Origin: Anolis sagrei
Taxonomy: Eukaryota > Chordata > Lepidosauria > Squamata > Anolidae
Assembly (NCBI RefSeq): GCF_037176765.1
Contig: NC_090023.1
Location: 141,189,366-141,253,365, forward strand
Direction of reading: 5' to 3'
Length of the DNA: 64,000 bases
The position numbers and the translations under genes were made by a program. Positions 50,801 to 59,800 of this stretch are shown here, one piece after another; position 1 is the stretch's first letter, and the number at the start of each line of letters is the position of its first letter. The notes beneath the pieces are model-generated. The model had not been told where the DNA came from. It made no database searches and saw only the letters and a program-made list of their open reading frames with translations.

Positions 50801-53800
50801 ATTTTTAAAAGTTGGAAAATAATCTGGATGATTTCCAAACCAACCTGTTTTTCTTTGCATCCTTTCGTTGTAGGGTTATAACAGAACACTGATGAAGCTG
50901 AAGCTGAACAAGGACCGTATCTCTGATGTACAGAAAGCTTTACAGAAAGGGACCAAGGAACTAGAATTTGAGGATTTCAAGAACAGTTTGAGAAAGTAAG
51001 TAGCTTCAGAGGGTGCAATGAGCTCTCCAAACTTTTCATCACACTCCCGTCTACCATCTACCATCAAAGCTTTTTTAAATGCTAGAGACCATCATATATC
51101 TTACAGAGAAAAATCCCAAATCATTTTGCCAGTCCTTTCATTTAGAATCTAACAGATTGTTGCCAAACCATTTTGCACCTCACTCACTACTTTTACCCTT
51201 TCTTTTTAAGGCTTGGTCATGCTGAGCATGAAATCACAGCAGCATTTGCAAAGTTTGATAAAGATGGCAACCAGATTCTTGATGAAGAGGAGCAGAAGAG
51301 GATGCGGAATGATTTGGAGGAGAAAAGGGTAAGGTTGAAAAGGAAGGAATTTGGTATATGGTTATATTGCCATACTGCAACATTTTGAGGCCATCTTGCA
51401 TCATCGCAACGAAGGCAGTACTTTTAACTTTGAGACATTGGGGGATGGGAAGAGAAAATTGTAGGCAAAAGGGCATTAAGACTGAATAAAATTGTTGTAC
51501 ATGACATGTGGGTGGATGAATGGCAGCTAGTAGTGTTAGAATCCTTTTTTCTGTCCTGAAGGATATGTTGCACCTGAGAAGAACTAGGAAACTCAAGAGA
51601 AAAATTCCAAACAAGTAGGCACAGCAAAGTAGATGGGATAGTTCATAGTTGAGAAGATTTCATTACATTCAAGAGTTTCATGATGCCATTGTGATGCTCA
51701 CTGGAGCACCAAAAAGGCCAGGTTCCAGGCTGCAAAGCAAAAAAAGTATAACAAGAAAAGGGGGAATGACAAAGAAATTTCAAGAAAAGACTGGAATGGG
51801 AGACACCAAATTTGGGACACAATCATAGATTTCAGTCTATTGACAGAAATTGGAACACAAGTGATGGTTTCGTAGATACATTGAGTTTTGTTGCAGTTTT
51901 GCATTCAGTGTGAAATCGCCTTTTAAAAAGGCTCTGCATTCAATAGAACTTTCCTGAAAGATGTATCTTTTTACTTTCACACTAGCAAGTAGCAACTTGG
52001 CTGATCAATATATACAGTATTAGTTTACCATGGCCAGATTATGATGCTAAACTGGCCCTTTCAAGGTTTATGACAGCCTTACAATTGTTTATTTCAGTAC
52101 CTCATTATCACCACTATTGCATTATTTATGAAAATGTCTGGACCATTCTTTTTAACTGTAATTTTTCATCCACCTCCAACAGGTTATGTCTGTAGGCAAA
52201 TTATTTCAGTTTTTAACATTGTCATTTTAGCATATAAAGGTTTAATACCGTTTTAACTATCATATTCAATACTGGGTTTTAACTTTACTTTTGACAGTGT
52301 TTCTTAAAACCTAATTGTATATGTTCCTTTTCTAACAGTTGTACATTTTTTAGTGCTGGTCATTGACCGTGATAAATATATAGATAGACAGACTTGGAAA
52401 AAGCTACAAAGGCCACCATTGCTGCCATGCAAGAACTAAAGCACCCTGAAAGATGCCCGTTCAACCTCAAAGTCCCATTTAAAGTCCTCCAAAGATGGAG
52501 AGTCTGCTACTCCCTGAGGCTATTTATTCCACTGCTGAATAGCACTTACAGAAAAAAATATTCCTAATGTTTAGGTTCAATCTTTTTCATGGAATTTTAC
52601 TCTATTCTAATATCCAAATGGCGAAATAAAAGTTTGATTCATCTTTTACATCACATTCCTTAAGATATAGTAACACGTTTTTCTTGAAACTCAACTCAAC
52701 TTCCCATGAAAGTGAAAAACAGTGAATAAAGATTTTTTTTTACCTAGAAAGAGAACATCTTTCTAGGTAAATTCTAGACCAAACATTTTAATAAATTCCA
52801 TAAATTATCAAATCCACAAAAGACAAAACTGCAAATGTAGAGGGACAACCATTCAGTGAAAAGCAAAATGGTATTTCTCCTTGTAATGATTTGGTGAAAT
52901 AGCATTCACTAAGAACTGGGGCATACCGACCTGTGAATATGGTCTGCATTATAAATGTCCCAACAGGACAAAATCATTGACTACGCTTTGTTTTCCAGGT
53001 CGCTCTGAATGAAGAAATAGAGAATCTGGGGAAATCCTTTGGCGACAATGGTTTCGAAGACTCCCTTGCCTTTGCAGATGCAAAAAACAATCAAGCAAAT
53101 AAATCTAGTTTGGTATCTGAGAAAGAATTTCAAAGGTATATAGTTCTATTTTATGTTACTAATGGTCAACAATGTATCAAACTAAAGATATAAATAGATA
53201 AATTCCTAAATAAGGTTACTTCATAAAACGTATATCCTGGGGAGCAGGGGGAGCTCTCGTTGCTAGTCCCAGCTTCTGCCAACCTAGCAGTTCAAAAACA
53301 TGCAAATGTGATTAAATCAATAGGTACTGCTCTGGCTGGAAGGTAACGGCACTCCATGCCAGCGACATGACCCTGGAGGCGTCTATGGACAATGCCAGCT
53401 CTTCGGCTTAGAAATTGAAATGAGCACCCCCCCCCCCCCCGAGTCAGGCACGACTAGACTTAATGTCAAGGGGAAACCTTTACCTTATATCCTGCCATAT
53501 AATTTAAAAACGACCTAGAGTCCTGCTGAAAAGGGAAGTTCTTTAATTGATCTTGAAGTTTTTTTAAAAAAGACAAAAATTAATCGCAAAACCTGCAGTT
53601 TTCTTCTGCAGAGGAGAAGGTAAGAAAAGGGGCCAGATCTCAATTTGGTCATCAATACTGTGGTCATCAGTTCAATATCAGTGTGGGGCAGCTTCAGGGC
53701 AGAATACTCTAAATTGCAGCTGGATTATTTTGCTGGTATAGACCATTCCTTTGCGGCATGGGCTGCAGGTTCTTTTGAAGCAACTGCTTTGGATCAGTCT

Positions 53801-56800
53801 CTTCTTAACTAGTCTCAACAGGTCATCTTTAACTCGTGCAGGCAGTAGAAACTTTAAAAATTCAAATAAAGTATTAACTTGTTAATTAGTATGCAAAGTG
53901 ATCTTGTCGCACTTTTGAGACCGAGAGAAAGAAGTTGGCAGAAGCTTTCATAGACCTTGAACAGACTTCTGTCATTTTGTCCTACACATTTATGTGAAAT
54001 GGTGTTCTCAGCATTGACAATTATAAAATCAAAATGTCGATCAGCTCTGAAAAACACCGAAGATGCTCTACGTCCTGCAGTTTCAAATATTCCACCAAGA
54101 TGTAATTCTTTGTGTAAAAATAAACAAGCACATCCAACTGATTAGTAGACAATTTTGCTTTTAAATTTTAATCAATGGCAAAATATGTATATTAAGGAAT
54201 TGTTTTAAAATACATTCCTTTACATTTTATGATCAGTGAATATTTGATTTGTATATCTCTTTTATATACCCATATATCTGGGGTCACATAAAAATTTCTC
54301 AAACAAAAAGATATTGCGAGTGGAAAAGTTGAGGAAGTCCTGATCTGGACCACTCCTTTTACCAGAGCCACATGATAGGTATATAGAAGCAGACAAGTTG
54401 ATCCAGGGAATTTATTTACCTAGTAGCTAATGTTATAAAATGAAGGAGGCTTTCTAAGATTCATCTTTCATTTTTCCACAGACTCTCACAGCGGGTACAG
54501 CACTTGGAGCATTCCATTGGCGGCCTCATATCCAAAACAGAAGCCTTGGTTGTTAAACTAGAGGGCACAGAGAGAAGCAAAGTAAGGAACAAAGACCCAG
54601 TGCACAAGCTATTTAATGCTAGGTAAGCTAGGGCTGGATCTACATTGCCCTGTATCCCAAGATCTGATCCCAGATTATCATCTTTCAACTGGATTATATT
54701 TATTTATTTATTTATTTATTTATTTCTGCTACTTATACCCCGCCCTTCTCACCCCCGAGGGGGGACTCAGGGCGGCTTACAAAGAAGGCACAATTCGATG
54801 CCCTTATACAAATACATACAGATATAAAAACAGTAATTAAATAATTAACAGGTTAAAAACATCATGGTCAGTGTTTCGCGTTCCGTAGGTCCAATAGGTT
54901 AAAATAGGTTCCTACAATATTTGCCCTTCATTATGGTCCTTCTTTTTAGCTGCCAGAGTTTCCGAAAGCCTGGTCCCACATCCAAGTTTTCAGCTGTTTC
55001 CTGAATGAGAGAAGGGAGGGCGCTGTTCTAATCTCCCCGGGGAGTGAGTTCCACAGGCGGGGGGCCACCACTGAGAAGGCCCTGCCCCTCGTCCCCACCA
55101 GTCTCACTTGTGATAAAGGCAGGGTCGAGAGCAGGGCCTCCCCAGAGGATCTTAAACTCCGAGGTGGTGTGTAGAGGGAGATCCGATCGGACAAGTACAC
55201 TGGGCCGGAACCGTATAGGATTTTATAGGTCAAAACCAGCACCTTGAATTGTACTCGGAATTGGATCGGCAGCCAGTGGAGCTGGCATAACAGGGGGGTG
55301 GTATGCTCCCTGTATGCCGCTCCAGTGAGCAATCTGGCTGCCTCCCGTTGGACTAGTTGAAGTTTCCGAGCAGTCTTCAAGGGCAACCCCACGTAGAGTG
55401 CGTTGCAGTAATCCAGCCGGGATGTGACAAGAGCGTGGACCACCGTGGCCAGATCCGACTTCCCAAGGTACGGGCGCAGCTGGCGCACAAGTTTTAATTG
55501 TGCGAAAGCTCTCCCGGCCACCGCTGAGACCTGGGGTTCCAGGCTCAGCGATGAGTCCAGGATCACTCCCAAGCTGCGAACCTGCGTCTTCAGGGGGAGT
55601 GTAACCCCGTCTAACACAGGCTGTAACCCTATACCCTGTTCGGCCTTACGATTGACCAGTAGGACCTCTGTCTTGTCTGGATTCAACTTCAATTTGTTAG
55701 CTCTCATCCAGTCCGACACAGCAGCCAAGCACCGATTCAAGGTCTGGACAGCCTCCTTAGTGACAGGTGGGAAGGAGTGACAGATTTGGACATCATCTGC
55801 GTAGAGATAACATCTCATTCCGAAACTCCGAATGATCTCCCCTAACGGCTTCATGTAGATGTTGAATAACATCGGGGACAGAATTGAACCCTGTGGGACT
55901 CCACACAACAACGGTTGTGGGGCCGAACAGGTGTCACCCAATGACACCTTCTGAGACCGACCCTCAAGGAAGGATCGGAGCCACCGCAGAGCAGTGCCCC
56001 CGAGCCCCATATCCATGAGGCGTCCCAGAAGGATACCGTGATCGACGGTATCGAAGGCCGCTGAGAGGTCCAGCAGAACTAACAGGGACACACTCCCCCT
56101 GTCTAGTTCCCTGCGCAGATCATCTACCAAGGCGACCAAGGCTGTCTCAGTACCATGTCCCGGCCTAAAGCCAGACTGTGCCGGATCTAGATAATCAGTG
56201 TCTACCAGAAACCCCTGGAGTTGTGTCGCCACCACACGTTCCATGACTTTGCCCAAATAGGGGAGATTGGAAACTGGCCGATAGTTGTCGAATTGGGTGG
56301 GATCCAGTGATGGTTTCTTCAACAGCGGTTTTATAATAGCTTGCTTTAAGCTCGCTGGAAACTCTCCTTTCTGTAAGGAGGTATTAGCCATCACCTTCAC
56401 CCACCCTGCCAAACCCCCTCTGGCTTCCTTGATCAGCCAGGAAGGGCAGGGGTCTAGGATGCATGTGGTGGGTCGTACCTCTCCAAGGAATCCTGTCCAC
56501 ATCCTCAAGCTGAACCAATTGAAATGAATCCAACAAAACTGGACAAGCAGATGCTCTCGCCACATCCTCAGAGACTGCCGTTAATGTGGCGTCAAAGCCC
56601 GACCGAATCCGCCCAATTTTATCCGCGAAGAATCGAGCAAATGCTTCACAGCGAGCTACCGAGTCATCAGGGGCCTCGCTTTTCGGCGGATTTAACAGAC
56701 CCCTGACAACTCGGAACAGCTCAGCTGGACGGTTCTTCGCAGATGCAATGTTGGCGGCAAGAAATGTTTTCTGTGCCGCCGCTATTGCCACACCATAGGA

Positions 56801-59800
56801 CCTTAGGAAGGCATTCAGGTGTGTTTGGGCAGGGTTAGTGGGGTTCCGGCGCCACACGCACTCTAGCCTCCTCTTCTTTCGCTTCATCGCTGCCAGCTCC
56901 TCGGTAAACCAAGGATCTGGTTTAGCTCGGTTACTCGAGAGGGGGCGTTCCGGAGCGATTGTGTCGATTGCCCTGGTCATTTCCCTATCCCAGCGAGAGA
57001 CCAAGACATCGACAGAGTCGCCAGCCAAGAAGGTGGAAAATTCCCCAAGAGCCGTCAGGAAGCCTTTTGGCTCCATAAGCCTCCTGGGGCGGACCATTCT
57101 AATAGGTCCACCACCCCTGCGGAGGTTAGGAGGCGCAGCAAGTCTAAACCTGATCAGGTGGTGATCGGTCCATGGCAATGGAGCGATGGTCAGCTCCTCC
57201 ACACCGTCACTTTCACCCCATCCTTGAGAGAAGACCAAATCCAGTGTGTGCCCGGCACTATGGGTGGGACCAGATACTAATTGGGACAGGCCCATGGTTG
57301 CCATGGTGGCCATGAAGTCCTGAGCTGCACCCGTAAGAGAGGTCTCGGCCTGGACATTGAAGTCCCCCAGGACTATAAGCCGTTGGAAGCTCAATGCCAA
57401 GTCCGAGACCACTCCCGCTAGCTCAGGTAAGGAGACTGTTGTGCAGCGGGGTGGTCGGTACACCAACAGAATCCCTATCCTGTCCCGGTCACCTATCCTA
57501 AAGCCGGCACACTCAAAAGAAGATGATTGTGGGATGGGGCACCTGATCAGGGGAATACAAACCTTATAGACCACTGCGACTCCGCCTCCCCGCCCTCCAA
57601 GCCTCGGTTGGTGCTGAACGGAATAACCCGGCGGACAGAGTTGGGAGAGATTTACCCCTCCCCCCTCGTCCAACCAGGTCTCCGTTATACAAGCCAGGTC
57701 AGCTTGTTCCTCCAGGATTAGATCTTGAATAATGGAGGTTTTCCCGTTTACCGACCTGGCATTGAACAGCACCACCTTTAGCCTGGAGGGGCCACCAACC
57801 TGGCACCTCAGTTGTATCTTGTCAGGAGAATATTTTGGAGTTGTCAATGAGTCATTGTTACTTTCGGGCCGAATGAGTTGTTGAGATGGAAATTGAGTGA
57901 TCTTTGGAGTTGCCAATATTCTATTATGAATTTTGGGCCGAATTTGTTTATGTCTGGGACTGCTTAGGTTCGCCAATTTATTGTTATAAATTTTGGGCCA
58001 AAATGGATCTTTTGTTCTCCCTTTCCCGTATCTCCCTCTACCTGTCACCACCTCTATGGCGGCCCCCCCACCCACGGAACCACCGCTCCCGGGGAAGTTC
58101 CCTCCATTCTCCTCTGTTGTTAATCCGACTGTCAGCATTTGATAACAGATATTATTATGATTGCACATAGCTCGGTCCTGGCCTTCCCGCCCCTTAATAC
58201 ATCCTGTTCCTTTCCCTATGCCAAGGATCGTAAGGTGCACTTGTATAGGTAGTTGATAAATTGTCAAAAGCAGCACAATTGGCATAGGTGGTGACATAAG
58301 GCGTAAAGTGCAGCTAGTTCACAGTATGTGTGCTTAGTTCTAAAGTGACAGTGCAGGACAGTGCATTTGTTACAAAGTGCTATAGTTACAGTAATAATTG
58401 GATCATAGATATGATAATTTAGACCAAACAAGTTGATGGCGTGGACTCTGGCAGATTAAAAAATTAAAGAAGGACTGTAAAGTGCTCGGGCTAAAGTGCC
58501 TTAGTGCAGGAGCCAGTTCTGTAGTTCAAAGTTAATGTCTCTAAGAATAGGTCCAGATCATTCAGTCAGGGCAGTCAGTTCAAATCGTGGGAGCCCAGCT
58601 TCTTGGCCCCGTGGAGAGCAAGCCGGCAGCCAATGGTCAGGTCCCCAGATCTTCTTGGCTGTCCAGAAGAAATGATGGAGATGTTAGCGACTGAGATGGT
58701 ACAATGAAGACAATAACTGTGTTTCCACTGGCTGTCAGCACAATATTCCAAGTTTTGCGAGATGATATAACTTGCACCACTCGGCTCAGCCAGAGGGGGC
58801 AGTGTGGAACAATTAGCTAGATCTTAAGTCTAGGGCACTGATGGTAAAGCCGCAAAACGCTGAGTCATGAGGCGGACAAATCTTCCGGTGGCTGTTAGGT
58901 CCTGTGCGTCCGCAGCTATGGTGTTGTCAAATTGGTGTCAGTTTGATGTTAAAAATATTGACACCACACAGCACAGGCCCAGCAAGATGAGTTGGGAGCG
59001 CGGAGGAGGGAGTGCGGGCCTCCACCTCCGCTAGAGATGGAGCGCGGAGGAGGAAGCGCGGGGGAGGCACCAAAATGGAGGGACGCGTGGCAGACTTAGC
59101 CCGGTCGCAGAAGGGAACGCCGGGGCCCCGCCGGAATCCAAGATGGCAATTCAGATGGTAAGTCCAGCCGTTCGGCGGCTCCGGCCACTCAGAGGTTTGC
59201 GAGATGGAAAACGCAATTGGGGCTCAGCCACTCCTCTCCAAGCTCCCCTCTGACTCCAACAGCTGCCTCAGTAGTGAGGCCGCAAATGACGGCGGCGCGG
59301 TCTTATGGAGGCGGCGGAAGCGGCCTCCTCCTCCCAGGCGGCTCCAGCAGCTCCGGCGGCCGCATGGGCGGCGGCTCTGGCTGCCGGGAGGGAACGCTCT
59401 CACCCGGCCGTGGATGGGACGGCCTCGGCGCTCTGCTTCCCCTCCCCCCGCTCGGGCTCTGGCTGTAGCTGCCCCAGCAGCTGAGTCTGTCAGATAATAT
59501 AGGAAAAACATATAAATCTGGGATCAGATCCTGGTGTATAAGGCAGTGTAGATCCAGCCTAGGAATGCTATAACTGCAAGTTTAATTTGATAACCTCCAA
59601 GATCTCTTTTAAATCTCGAATTCTCTCAGGAAGCTTCTTCACAACTGAAGCAAAGTAAGTGGTTTTAGGACTAGACTGAAGTGGGTTTGTGTGTGTGTGC
59701 ATGTGTGTGACCCCTCATACATAATCCACAGATATCAAACAGTAAATGGGAAGGAGTAAATCATTCAGCTCTATTCAACTTCCAACCGAGAACAATTCTT

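Larger units (their letters stand above)
54631..59559. mobile_element. Older MITE split by the L2 insertion
   Basis: Left half 54631-54688 begins gggctggatctacattgccc; right half about 59495-59559 ends aggcagtgtagatccagcct. As inverted repeats they match over about 45 bp (both contain ggatctgatcccagatt-type words). The L2 lies between them. Confidence 0.78.

Noticed and set aside
54582-54622. Alternative exon 14 donor at 54622
   Set aside because: It leaves phase 2, which does not fit the phase-0 acceptor at 60319; the donor at 54581 fits.
59204-59511. GC-rich open frames on both strands and a CpG-island look
   Set aside because: They lie in the 5' leader of the L2 element, so they are not a host promoter or gene.
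59638-59662. A 25-nt mini-exon between ctctcag and gtaagtgg in PKD2L1 intron 14
   Set aside because: Inclusion breaks the frame into exon 15 with either exon 14 donor; exon 14 (end 54581) joins exon 15 in phase without it.
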